This document shows, in pieces, positions 26,653 to 35,164 of a stretch of 64,000 bases of DNA. The stretch's first letter is position 1. Each line of letters begins with the position of its first letter. The stretch comes from Lachnospiraceae bacterium. GTDB lineage: Bacteria > Bacillota > Clostridia > Lachnospirales > Lachnospiraceae. Both the position numbers and the translations under genes were made by a program. The notes under the pieces are model-generated. The model saw only the letters and a program-made list of their open reading frames with translations. It was not told where the DNA came from and did no database searches. The DNA lies in assembly GCA_015056815.1 (NCBI GenBank), contig SVFN01000019.1:1-64000 (forward strand). The letters run 5' to 3'.

Positions 26653-27529
26653 CTATCAAAAGATTATGGATAAAGTGGTCATAACGGACGAAATGCGGGA
26701 ACGGATCTGTCGGAACGTGGAAACGGAATGCGCGAAAGAACAGCCTGCCGAGAAGGCGCAAAATAATAAGATCCTTCCCTTTTTCCGGAAATATACTCCG
26801 GTCATGGCGACCTGTGCCGCTGCCGTACTGGTGCTTGTCTGTCTCTCCAGGGCAGGTTTGTTCCACATCGGTGCGGACAAAAGTCAAAACAGCAGCATGG
26901 AGGCGGCGTGCGACAGTGCGGCACCGGCGGCTGATTATGAAATGGCAGAAGCGACAGAGGAAGCTGCAAAGAATTATGATGAGTACGGTATGAAGGATTC
27001 TACGCAGACAGATTCGGCGGATGTGGCAGCTTCAGATGCAGCGGGCAGCACAGAGGATGCCGCAGAAGACGCGAGTGCGACATCCTCTGAGAGCCGGGAA
27101 GCGTTACAGGGTCAGAAAAAAGATGTCGATAGCAATGACATGGAAGGAACGGATTCGGTGTGGAAACCGTGCGGACTTTTCGTGACGGCGGAGAATGTGA
27201 CGGCAAAGAAAGCAACGCTGGTCTTTGAACAGAAGGATGTACCGATCGAGGGCGAACTGAGCTTCGGGGAAGATTTTGTCCTGCAAAAAAAGGAGGGTAA
27301 AATCTGGAAGGAGGCAGACATTGTCTTGGAAGGAGAGTATGGATTCAACGATATTGCGCATCTGATCACGCCGGAAGACAGAACAGAGTATGAATATGAC
27401 TGGGAGTGGCTCTATGGGACGCTTGCTCCGGGAGAATATCGTGTTGGCATCAATGTTTCCCATAGAAAAGACGAGAGTGGATTTTTTGAGAAGAAGAGAA
27501 TGTATGCTTATTTTGCAGTAAGCGAATAA
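26645..27529 (+). CDS. Membrane anti-sigma-like protein with Big_14-type Ig domain
   Basis: A 294-residue protein starting with TTG 26645, which overlaps the sigma-factor stop and sits 9 nt after GGAGG. The first 48 residues are cytoplasmic and charged. A transmembrane helix covers about 54-73 (VMATCAAAVLVLVCLSRAGL). Residues about 80-165 are an acidic Ala/Ser/Glu/Asp-rich external linker. The end (about 175-294) is a beta-rich domain with GLFVTAENVTAKKATLVFEQ and a final AYFAVSE, resembling the bacterial Ig-like Big_14 domain. It probably holds the sigma factor at the membrane and senses an external signal. No zinc-binding anti-sigma motif is seen, so the mechanism is open. Confidence 0.75.
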   Translation: MSNYQKIMDKVVITDEMRERICRNVETECAKEQPAEKAQNNKILPFFRKYTPVMATCAAAVLVLVCLSRAGLFHIGADKSQNSSMEAACDSAAPAADYEMAEATEEAAKNYDEYGMKDSTQTDSADVAASDAAGSTEDAAEDASATSSESREALQGQKKDVDSNDMEGTDSVWKPCGLFVTAENVTAKKATLVFEQKDVPIEGELSFGEDFVLQKKEGKIWKEADIVLEGEYGFNDIAHLITPEDRTEYEYDWEWLYGTLAPGEYRVGINVSHRKDESGFFEKKRMYAYFAVSE

Positions 27530-27563
27530 AGAAATCGCCTTTCACAATCATTTCTTATACATG

Positions 27564-27638
27564 AAAAACAGGGCAATGATCCCAAAGAGCGAAAATGCTT
27601 TGCGTTTTACGCCGCCGGGAATCGGAGCCCTGTTTTTT
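27564..27638. terminator. Probable bidirectional terminator between convergent genes
   Basis: AAAACAGGGC and GCCCTGTTTTTT are inverted around a long loop of about 53 nt that itself contains CCC/GGG pairs. The flanking A- and T-runs suit both the anti-sigma gene (plus) and purF (minus). Confidence 0.55.
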
Positions 27639-27663
27639 GCATGATAAGCCCGTCAAGCGCATG

Positions 27664-29091
27664 TCATACTTCCAGTGCGATCACGGAATTCTTTCCTTCC
27701 TGTTCTTTTGGTATCTCCATCGGATATTGATCGTCAAAACATGCACGGCACAAAGGCAGATCTCCCACCATGCTCTGAAGATCCTCCACCTTCATATAGC
27801 CTAAGGAATCCGCACCGATCATATCACGGATCTGCTCCACAGAATGAGAGGAGGCGATCAGCTGCTTGTTGGAAGGCACATCGGTTCCGAAATAGCAGGG
27901 ATATAAAAACGGTGGGGAGCAGATGCGTACATGAACACTTAACGCTCCGGCTTCCTTTAACAGGCGGATCAGCTTGGCGATCGTGGTGCCGCGGACAATG
28001 GAATCATCAACTACAACGACACGCTTCCCGCGGACGGCACTTTCCAGGACATTCAGCTTTAGTGCCACACCGGACTCGCGTTCTTTTTGGGTGGGCTTGA
28101 TAAAGGTGCGTCCTACGTAGCTGTTTTTAAAAAACACCATGCCAAAGGGAATACCGGATTCCTGCGCAAAGCCTTCTGCGGCGGCAAGTCCGGAGTCCGG
28201 GACGCCGCATACCAGATCCGCTTCGGCCGGATAGGCTTTTGCCAGGGCGTGACCGGCACGAAGTCTCGCCTCATAGACACTGATGCCATCGAGCCGGCTG
28301 TCCAATCTGGCAAAGTAGATATACTCAAAAATGCAATGTGCCTGTTTTTCCTGAGACAGTTCGAGATTGGATTCCAGTCCTTTTTCACTGATCGAAAGAA
28401 TCTCACCGGGGCGGATATCCCGGATAAACGTGGCACCGACAGCAGTGAGGGCACAGCTTTCCGAAGCAATGATATAAGTATGATCCCGTTTTCCAAGGCA
28501 CAAGGGCTTTAAACCGAAGGGATCTCTGACCGCGATCAGCTTGCGGGGACTTGCAATCACAAGACCATAGGCGCCTTTCATCTTGTGGGCGGTGCGTATG
28601 ATCGCTTCTTCCACACTGGAAGATTGAACCCGTTCCCTGGCAATATAGTGCGCGATGACTTCCGAATCGGTGGTCGTGTGGAAGATAGCGCCGGTCTGTA
28701 CCAGCTCTCTCCTGAGAACACTCGTGTTGACGAGATTGCCGTTGTGGGCAAGAGCCAGTGTTCCCTTTACATAATTGAGTACCAAAGGCTGTGCATTGCT
28801 GCGGGTGGCGGCACCGGTTGTGGAGTAGCGGACATGACCGATTCCCAGATTGCCTGGAAGCAGGGAAAAAGTCTCTTCCTTAAACACTTCGTTTACCAGT
28901 CCCATACCTTTATGAATGCGAAGATTTCCGAGCGGACCGCTTGTGTCGGATACAGCAATCCCGCAGGATTCCTGACCGCGGTGCTGCAGGGCACTGAGCC
29001 CGTAATAGATGTCTTTTGCGACAGAGGTACCGTCCAGACAGTACATACCAAATACGCCGCATTCTTCTTTGATCTTATCATCTGCTATCAT
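27664..29091 (-). CDS. purF: Amidophosphoribosyltransferase
   Basis: 475 residues. The enzyme makes 5-phosphoribosylamine from PRPP and glutamine, the first step of purine synthesis. The N-terminal glutaminase nucleophile is Cys11 in EECGVFGMY, so a 10-residue propeptide is removed as in B. subtilis. The PRPP loop VVVVDDSIVRGTT is at about 340-352. Cysteines in CIFEYIYFARLDS, YPCYFG and CRACF fit the 4Fe-4S type of enzyme. An upstream in-frame ATG at 29190 exists, but ATG 29091 has AAGGAG at ideal spacing and gives the family N-terminus. It is a single gene here, with its own promoter and a leader hairpin that may attenuate transcription. Confidence 0.96.
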   Translation of the reverse strand: MIADDKIKEECGVFGMYCLDGTSVAKDIYYGLSALQHRGQESCGIAVSDTSGPLGNLRIHKGMGLVNEVFKEETFSLLPGNLGIGHVRYSTTGAATRSNAQPLVLNYVKGTLALAHNGNLVNTSVLRRELVQTGAIFHTTTDSEVIAHYIARERVQSSSVEEAIIRTAHKMKGAYGLVIASPRKLIAVRDPFGLKPLCLGKRDHTYIIASESCALTAVGATFIRDIRPGEILSISEKGLESNLELSQEKQAHCIFEYIYFARLDSRLDGISVYEARLRAGHALAKAYPAEADLVCGVPDSGLAAAEGFAQESGIPFGMVFFKNSYVGRTFIKPTQKERESGVALKLNVLESAVRGKRVVVVDDSIVRGTTIAKLIRLLKEAGALSVHVRICSPPFLYPCYFGTDVPSNKQLIASSHSVEQIRDMIGADSLGYMKVEDLQSMVGDLPLCRACFDDQYPMEIPKEQEGKNSVIALEV

Positions 29092-29106
29092 AATCTTCTC
29101 CTTAAC

Positions 29107-29144
29107 ATAAAAAGGCGCTTTGAGCCTGTGATACTCAAAGCGCC
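29107..29144 (-). terminator. Attenuator-like hairpin in the purF leader
   Basis: On the minus strand GGCGCTTTGAG pairs perfectly with CTCAAAGCGCC (11 bp, 9-nt loop) and is followed by TTTTTATG, the shape of an intrinsic terminator. It lies between the purF promoter and the ribosome site, so it could prematurely stop purF transcription. Confidence 0.65.
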
Positions 29145-29161
29145 GTTGCTTTACAGTTAGT

Positions 29162-29190
29162 AGTATACGTTCAAAAAAATGGAAAGTCAA
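29162..29190 (-). promoter_or_regulatory. purF promoter
   Basis: On the minus strand TTGACT (29190-29185) and TATACT (29167-29162) are separated by 17 bp. The start of transcription would be near 29155, about 65 nt upstream of the ATG. Confidence 0.8.
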
Positions 29191-29220
29191 GCGCAGAAAG
29201 CAGGAAAACAGAAAAAAGCA

Positions 29221-29249
29221 TTGACAAATTAGCGTAGGCTAACTATAAT
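29221..29249 (+). promoter_or_regulatory. Consensus promoter with DtxR/IdeR-like box, ABC exporter operon
   Basis: TTGACA (29221-29226) and TATAAT (29244-29249) are perfect and 17 bp apart. The spacer holds TTAGCGTAGGCTAAC (29229-29243), an inverted TTAGC/GCTAA pair that resembles the DtxR/IdeR consensus TTAGGTTAGGCTAACC over most positions. A repressor bound here would block polymerase, so control by an iron- or manganese-responsive regulator is likely (inference). Confidence 0.8.
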
Positions 29250-29380
29250 AAAAGCAAACATATGAATGATTGCACATATGTTCAAACGTGAACTTCAACA
29301 CAATCTATGTTTGCAGTATCCGAAAACACAGATACAGTATCGGTTCGGACATGGAATTTTAGAATGAGGGAGAGGAGATT

Positions 29381-30091
29381 ATGTTACAAAAGGAATTTTT
29401 GAAGGTCAGTCAGGTATACAAAGCATACGGGAGCGGAGACAGCAGACAGGAGGTCTTAAAGGGAACGGATTTCGCAGTGGCAAAAGGAGAGTTCTGTGTG
29501 TTGTTAGGACCCTCGGGTTCAGGGAAATCTACACTGCTTAACATTATCGGCGGTATTGACAGTGCTGATGACGGTTACATATCCATCAATGGAGACAAAT
29601 TGAAGGATATGGACGAAAAGGCATTGACTCAGTACCGCCGTAAGCATTTGGGCTATGTGTTCCAGCTTTATAATCTGATCCCGAATCTTACCGTCAAAGA
29701 AAATATCGAGGTCGGGGCTTATCTGTCCGATCAACCGCTGGCAATCGATGAACTCTTAAACACGCTGGGACTTTATGAACACAGACACAAGCTGCCCAAC
29801 CAGCTTTCCGGCGGACAGCAGCAGCGCACTTCTATCGGACGTGCCATTGTGAAAAATCCCGATATCCTTTTATGCGATGAGCCGACCGGCGCGTTGGATT
29901 ACACGACTTCCAAGGAAATCTTAAAGCTGATCGAGGAGGTCAATCAGAAATACGGGAATACTGTTATCATGGTTACTCACAATGAAGCGATCCAGTATAT
30001 GGCAGACCACACGATCAAACTGCGCGATGGCCAGGTGCGTAAGAATATCGCCAATGAGAACAAGGTCAGTGCGATGGAGCTTGAATGGTAA
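29381..30091 (+). CDS. ABC transporter ATP-binding protein (MacB/LolD type)
   Basis: A 236-residue ATPase with Walker [10 protein letters not shown] (about residues 44-52), Q-loop in [17 protein letters not shown], signature LSGGQQQR (about 143-150), Walker [13 protein letters not shown] and a switch histidine in VTHNE. It powers the FtsX-like permease encoded 100 bp downstream. This class usually exports peptides, lipids or drugs, or performs mechanical work at the envelope. ATG 29381 follows GGGAGAGGAG. The transcript starts at a consensus promoter overlapped by a DtxR-like box, so metal supply may control it. The substrate is unknown. Confidence 0.93.
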   Translation: MLQKEFLKVSQVYKAYGSGDSRQEVLKGTDFAVAKGEFCVLLGPSGSGKSTLLNIIGGIDSADDGYISINGDKLKDMDEKALTQYRRKHLGYVFQLYNLIPNLTVKENIEVGAYLSDQPLAIDELLNTLGLYEHRHKLPNQLSGGQQQRTSIGRAIVKNPDILLCDEPTGALDYTTSKEILKLIEEVNQKYGNTVIMVTHNEAIQYMADHTIKLRDGQVRKNIANENKVSAMELEW

Positions 30092-30191
30092 CGGATCCGA
30101 AGACTGTTTTATGACAAAATGATCCGGCTGGAGAAATAGCCGGACAGCCGGCAGAGAAGGGCAGATTGAAAACGAGAGTGAGGATGAGAAG

Positions 30192-33053
30192 ATGAAAAAT
30201 CCATTGCGAAAAAGACTTCCCGGGGAACTGAAACATAATTGGAAAAAATATGCGGTATTGTTTTTGCTGCTGGTCGTTACGATCGGGTTCGTATCGGGGA
30301 TGTTTGTGGCAAACGACAGTATGGAGACAGCAGCACTTGAAGCGTATGAGAAATATCACATCGAGGACGGGCATTTTACTTTGAAGGATCAGGCGAGCCC
30401 GGAACTACTCAAGACTTTTGAGGAGGAAAAGATAACGGTCTATCCGCAATTTTATAAAGATTTTGAGGAGGATTGTGACGGCGATGGCAGACAGGATGCA
30501 AAGATACGCGTGTTTACCATGAGAGAGAAGGTCAATCAGGCATGCCTGATGTATGGAGAGTTCCCGGAGGCGGAAAATGAGATCGCCATTGACCGTATGC
30601 ATGCGGATAACAATCAGATCAAAGTGGGAGATACGATCCGCGTGGGAACATATGAGATGAAGGTAAGCGGACTGGTAGCATTTTCCGATTACAGCACCTT
30701 ATATGAGAAAAATTCCGATACTATGTTCGATGCGCTGACCTTTAACATCGCGGCGGTGACGAAGGAGGGCTATGAGGCGCTTAAGCAGAAACAGGTCTGG
30801 CAATATGCTTTCGAGTATGAACAGGAGCCGGAAGATGACGAAGCCGAGAAGGATGCCGCTGAGGAGCTGGCCAAAAAGCTGGCGGTGCTCTCTGCCACCG
30901 GAGGCATGCTGGATGATGAGGATGCAGCGAAGAAGCTGAAGGAGGATGTGGAGGACTGGAAAAATTTCCTGAAGGAAATGCAGGAGAAGGCAGATGATCT
31001 GCAAACGCGAGGAAACGAGCTGAAAGAAGAGAAAGATGCACTGCAGGCAGAGTCGGATGCACTTGCGGCAGAAGGTGAGGCGCTGAAAGAAAAAGGAAAT
31101 TCGCTGAAGGGAGAATACGACAGTCTGATGGCACAGATCATGGGAGGTCTTGCGGGCACAGGACTTCCGACCGCCGGAAATACGGAAACGGGGGGAAAGG
31201 GAGAACTGCCGCCGGAAATCCTCGCCCTGCTGACACCGGAGCAGCACAGCAGACTGCAGCAGCTAAAAAGCAGACAGGACGGACTGGAAACACAGGGAAA
31301 GGAGCTGGAGAAAAAAGGGAAGGATTTACAAAAACGCGGGGAAGATCTAAAAGAACGCGGGGATGCGCTTCAGAAAGAAGCCGATGCATTACAGGCGCGT
31401 CAGGATGAGGTGGATGCTGCCGTTGATCATTTGAAGGAGCTGGAACCATACGAGGATCATATCAATGAACTGACAGATTTTGTGCCGGAGTATGCCAATC
31501 ATGCCATTCATTTTGCCCCGGAGGATATGGGGTCGGATAAAGTCATGGGAGAGGTCCTTCTGATCCTGCTGGTGATCGTACTGGCCTTTATTTTTGCGAT
31601 CACGGCAAGCAGCACGATCGTAAATGAATCTGCAGTGATCGGAACACTTCGGGCTTTAGGCTATACCAGAGGAGAACTTCTCAGACACTATACCACGATG
31701 CCGATCTGCGTGACGATCCTGGCATCGCTTGTGGGAAATGCTCTGGGGTATACGGTATTTAAAGAGGTCGTGGTCGCCATGTATTATAATTCCTACAGTC
31801 TGCCCACCTATGAGACGTTATGGAATGCGGACGCGTTTATCAAGACCACTTTGTATCCGGTGATCATCATGATCATGGTCAATGTCCTGGTAGTATACCG
31901 GAAACTGAAACTCGACCCGTTAAAATTTTTACGTCGGGACTTAAGCAGGTCAAAGAGAAAACGGGCGATAAAGCTTCCACCTTTGCGTTTTATGAACCGC
32001 TTCAGACTGCGTGTTCTGATCCAGAATGCGGCGGATTATGCTGTGCTTTTTGTGGGGATCGCATTTGTCATGATCCTGCTTAGCTTTTCCGTAGGACTTC
32101 CGGCGACTTTAAAGCACTATCAGGAGCAGGTGGAACAATATATTCTGACAGACTATCAATATATCTTAAAGGATATGAAAGACGAGGACGGAAACGAGAT
32201 CACGACAAAGGAGGAAAGTGCGGAAAAATACAGTATCCATACGCTGGAAACCACAGGAGGCGTGCATGCGGGAGAGGAAGTGACGATTTACGGATATGTT
32301 GATAACAGCCGGTACTTTGCGATAAGAGAGCAGATAAAAGAAGGAGAGATTTATATATCCGAAGCCTATGCGGATAAATTCCGCCTTGAGACAGGACAGA
32401 AACTGACGCTGAAAGAAAGCTACGGGGAAGACACCTATACCTTTACGATCGCCGGCATTTATGATCTGCCCGGCTCGATCGCAGCCTTTCTTCCGAATGA
32501 TCTGTTTAATGAAACATTTGAAAAAGAGAAGGAAAGCTTTACCGGTTACCTTGCCAAGCATGAGATCAAGGACATAGGAAAAGAGTGGATCGTGTCGGTC
32601 ATTACCATTGACGATGCTTTGAAAATAGCGAAGCAGCTCGATCATTCCATGGGCGGTTATATGGATTATTTCTCAGTTGTCTGTATGCTGTTTGCCATAC
32701 TCATTTTATATCTGCTGACCAAACTGATCATTGAGAAAAATGCAGTCTCCATTTCCATGGTAAAGGTATTGGGATATAAAAACAGTGAAATAAACAGTCT
32801 GTATATCCTGCTTACCTCCGTGCTGGTCGTGATCTTTGCAATGCTGTCGGTCGGAATCAGCGTGTTTGTGGTGCGGAATATGTGGAAGACGATCATGTAT
32901 GGCCTGAATGGGTGGTTTACTTTCTATATTGGTTCGATGGAATTTGTAAAAATGGTGGCCATTGTCTGTATTGCTTATATGGTGGTGGCATTGTTTGATA
33001 TGCGGCGGATCCGAAGAGTGCCGTTGACGGAAGCGCTGAAGAACGTGGAGTAG
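30192..33053 (+). CDS. FtsX-like ABC permease with long external coiled coil
   Basis: 953 residues. A first transmembrane helix (about 16-37) precedes a large external region (about 38-450). Residues about 215-320 and 350-420 are a Glu/Lys/Leu-rich coiled coil, broken by a Gly/Thr-rich stretch with GTGLPTAGNTETGGKG. Two FtsX units follow: helices at about 452-477, 500-520 and 555-575, then about 617-640, a second external domain, and helices at about 826-850, 870-895 and 918-940. It pairs with the upstream ATPase. The hairpin-like coiled coil resembles those of exporters that reach across the wall. ATG 30192 is preceded only by GAGGATGAG. Confidence 0.9.
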   Translation: MKNPLRKRLPGELKHNWKKYAVLFLLLVVTIGFVSGMFVANDSMETAALEAYEKYHIEDGHFTLKDQASPELLKTFEEEKITVYPQFYKDFEEDCDGDGRQDAKIRVFTMREKVNQACLMYGEFPEAENEIAIDRMHADNNQIKVGDTIRVGTYEMKVSGLVAFSDYSTLYEKNSDTMFDALTFNIAAVTKEGYEALKQKQVWQYAFEYEQEPEDDEAEKDAAEELAKKLAVLSATGGMLDDEDAAKKLKEDVEDWKNFLKEMQEKADDLQTRGNELKEEKDALQAESDALAAEGEALKEKGNSLKGEYDSLMAQIMGGLAGTGLPTAGNTETGGKGELPPEILALLTPEQHSRLQQLKSRQDGLETQGKELEKKGKDLQKRGEDLKERGDALQKEADALQARQDEVDAAVDHLKELEPYEDHINELTDFVPEYANHAIHFAPEDMGSDKVMGEVLLILLVIVLAFIFAITASSTIVNESAVIGTLRALGYTRGELLRHYTTMPICVTILASLVGNALGYTVFKEVVVAMYYNSYSLPTYETLWNADAFIKTTLYPVIIMIMVNVLVVYRKLKLDPLKFLRRDLSRSKRKRAIKLPPLRFMNRFRLRVLIQNAADYAVLFVGIAFVMILLSFSVGLPATLKHYQEQVEQYILTDYQYILKDMKDEDGNEITTKEESAEKYSIHTLETTGGVHAGEEVTIYGYVDNSRYFAIREQIKEGEIYISEAYADKFRLETGQKLTLKESYGEDTYTFTIAGIYDLPGSIAAFLPNDLFNETFEKEKESFTGYLAKHEIKDIGKEWIVSVITIDDALKIAKQLDHSMGGYMDYFSVVCMLFAILILYLLTKLIIEKNAVSISMVKVLGYKNSEINSLYILLTSVLVVIFAMLSVGISVFVVRNMWKTIMYGLNGWFTFYIGSMEFVKMVAIVCIAYMVVALFDMRRIRRVPLTEALKNVE

Positions 33054-33119
33054 GGCAGTCTGCGGGAAAAACTGTATAAAACAGCTGATTATGTTTTGCA
33101 TAAAAAATAAAAAAGGGTA

Positions 33120-33151
33120 TTGACAAAAAAGCAAAAGCATGATTTGATAAT
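33120..33151 (+). promoter_or_regulatory. Probable promoter of the amt leader
   Basis: TTGACA at 33120-33125 is followed after 18-20 bp by TTGATA/GATAAT (33144-33151). Spacing is slightly long for an ideal promoter. It lies upstream of two tandem terminator-like hairpins. Confidence 0.5.
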
Positions 33152-33165
33152 AAGAGTAAAGCAAA

Positions 33166-33208
33166 GGCGCTTTGCAGAGCACAGACTCTGCGAAGTGTCT
33201 TTTTTTCT
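33166..33208 (+). terminator. Leader hairpin 1 before amt (terminator-like)
   Basis: GGCGCTTTGCAGAG pairs with CTCTGCGAAGTGTC around CACAGA (one mismatch and two wobbles), followed by a run of eight T. It lies between promoter and gene, so it can act as an attenuator. Confidence 0.7.
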
Positions 33209-33246
33209 TTACATGACATAGTCCCTCTAATGGGAAACACACATCG

Positions 33247-33288
33247 CAAAGGCGCGACTTGGAGAAGTACTCCGGTCGCGCTTTTTGC
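33247..33288 (+). terminator. Leader hairpin 2 before amt (terminator-like)
   Basis: AAAGGCGCGAC pairs with GTCGCGCTTT, with an inner GGAG/CTCC pairing, followed by TTTTT. It is the second terminator-like hairpin within 90 nt of the first, still about 110 nt before the amt start codon. Confidence 0.7.
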
Positions 33289-33401
33289 TGTTTAAGGAGC
33301 AAAGATCAGAAGTTGAGCCGGCTTGTAACTGGATGATCGATATTCCTTGACAGCTGTCCGCAAGTGTGGAGAGAAAGAGGGATGAAGGAGGAAAGAACGT
33401 T

Positions 33402-35132
33402 ATGAAAGAGATGATATTTGGTGTATGGTTTTTGATTGGTGCTGCACTGGTATTCTGGATGCAGGCAGGCTTTGCAATGGTAGAGGCGGGCTTTACCAGA
33501 GCGAAAAACACAGGAAACATCATTATGAAGAATCTGATGGATTTCTGTATCGGTACGGTTGTATTTATTCTGATCGGCTTCAGCCTTTTACTGGGGGAAG
33601 ATCTGATGGGATTTATCGGGAAACCCGGATTTGACATCTTTACAAATTATGCGGATTTTGACTGGTCCGGCTTCGTATTCAATCTGGTCTTCTGTGCGAC
33701 GACAGCGACAATCGTTTCCGGAGCGATGGCAGAGAGAACGAAATTCCTTTCCTACTGTGTCTACTCCGCAGTGATCTCCGCTTTGATCTATCCGATCGAA
33801 GCACACTGGATCTGGGGAGGAGGCTTCTTAGCACAGATGGGCTTTCATGATTATGCCGGCTCCACAGCGATCCACATGGTCGGCGGTATATCTGCTCTGA
33901 TCGGTGCGGCCATTTTGGGACCCCGTATTGGCAAGTTTGAAAAGGACAAAAATGGAAAGATCGTGAAAGTCAATGCATTTCCCGGTCACAATCTTGCACT
34001 TGGTGCACTTGGTGTGTTTATCCTATGGCTTGGCTGGTATGGATTTAACGGTGCGGCAGCGACCAGTGTGGAGGAACTTGCTTCCATCTTTGTCACGACA
34101 ACGATCGCTCCTGCCATTGCAACAGTGGTCTGCATGATATTTACCTGGATCAGATTTGGCAAACCTGATATTTCCATGTGTTTAAATGCTTCTCTGGCAG
34201 GTCTGGTAGCGATCACGGCACCCTGTGATGTGACAGATGCCTTCGGCGCTATCGTGATCGGCGCGGTTGCAGGTCTTCTGGTTGTATTTGGCGTATGGCT
34301 TCTGGATTACAAGTTACATATCGATGATCCGGTCGGCGCAGTCGCAGTTCATTGCTTAAACGGTATCTGGGGTACCATTGCAGTCGGACTTTTCGCAACG
34401 GATACTTCTCCGGCCTTTGAGACGGCAGGGATCCACAACGGACTGTTTTACGGCGGCGGATTCACCCAGCTTGGTTTACAGCTTGTCGGCTTTGCGGCAG
34501 TCGCAGTCTGGACAGCAGTCACGATCACCATTACCTTCTTTGTGATCAAAGCGATTTTCGGACTTCGTGTTACACAGGAAGAAGAAATCATTGGTCTGGA
34601 CGAGACAGAACATGGACTTCCTTCCGCATATGCAGGTTTCTCACTCATGGATATCTCCAACACCATGATGATGGAGGTCAACGAGAATACCTCCCTTGGC
34701 GTGGACAGCTACGAAGAAGCAAGCCAGGCGGCAAAGGACGTGGCAGTTCCGGTATTAAATGCGGTGACGAACAGCACCGGTATTTACAAAGTGGTTATCA
34801 TCGCAAAACTCTCCCGCTACGAGAAACTGCGTAAGGCAATGAATGAACTGGGTGTTACCGGCATGACCATGACACAGGTTATGGGCTGTGGTATCCAGAA
34901 AGGAACCGGCGAGAAATACAGAGGTGCCGAGGTGGATGCGACCTTACTTCCGAAAGTCAAAGTCGAAGTGGTTGTCAGCAAGATCCCGGTAGAGGATGTC
35001 ATCGCGGCAGCCAAGAAAACACTCTACACCGGACACATCGGAGACGGCAAGATCTTTGTCTACAACGTTGACCGCGTCGTAAAGATCCGTACCGGTGAAG
35101 AAGATGTAGACGCCCTGCAGGACGTAGAATAA
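33402..35132 (+). CDS. amt: Ammonium transporter fused to a PII signalling domain
   Basis: 576 residues. The Amt part (about 1-420) has the usual eleven membrane helices, beginning WFLIGAALVFWMQAGFAMVEAG, and contains HMVGGISALIGA and the AVHCLNGIWGTIAVG pore segment. After a linker, residues about 450-576 form a GlnK/PII domain (YKVVIIAKLSRYEKLRKAM, KVKVEVVVS, TGHIGDGKIFVYNVDRVVKIRTGE). Its T-loop carries a tyrosine in EKYRGAEVD at the usual uridylylation position. Transport and nitrogen sensing are thus joined in one chain. ATG 33402 after AAGGAGGAAAG is chosen over a GTG at 33366. The next genes, glnN, gltB and gltD, complete ammonium assimilation. Confidence 0.93.
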   Translation: MKEMIFGVWFLIGAALVFWMQAGFAMVEAGFTRAKNTGNIIMKNLMDFCIGTVVFILIGFSLLLGEDLMGFIGKPGFDIFTNYADFDWSGFVFNLVFCATTATIVSGAMAERTKFLSYCVYSAVISALIYPIEAHWIWGGGFLAQMGFHDYAGSTAIHMVGGISALIGAAILGPRIGKFEKDKNGKIVKVNAFPGHNLALGALGVFILWLGWYGFNGAAATSVEELASIFVTTTIAPAIATVVCMIFTWIRFGKPDISMCLNASLAGLVAITAPCDVTDAFGAIVIGAVAGLLVVFGVWLLDYKLHIDDPVGAVAVHCLNGIWGTIAVGLFATDTSPAFETAGIHNGLFYGGGFTQLGLQLVGFAAVAVWTAVTITITFFVIKAIFGLRVTQEEEIIGLDETEHGLPSAYAGFSLMDISNTMMMEVNENTSLGVDSYEEASQAAKDVAVPVLNAVTNSTGIYKVVIIAKLSRYEKLRKAMNELGVTGMTMTQVMGCGIQKGTGEKYRGAEVDATLLPKVKVEVVVSKIPVEDVIAAAKKTLYTGHIGDGKIFVYNVDRVVKIRTGEEDVDALQDVE

Positions 35133-35139
35133 AAACAGA

Positions 35140-35158
35140 GGGGGCCACGCAAGCCCCC
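35140..35158 (+). other. GC-rich hairpin after amt
   Basis: GGGGGC and GCCCCC pair around CACGCAA just after the stop codon. C residues rather than T follow, so termination is uncertain. Confidence 0.35.
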
Positions 35159-35164
35159 CCCCAC

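Noticed and set aside
27595-27804. Short plus-strand frame at the purF 3' end
   Set aside because: It overlaps the terminator and the purF coding strand; no ribosome site or family features.
33166-33288. Clear ANTAR dual-hairpin target in the amt leader
   Set aside because: The loops are CACAGA and AAGTA, which do not satisfy the A1/G4 hexaloop rule; only the general attenuator role is kept.
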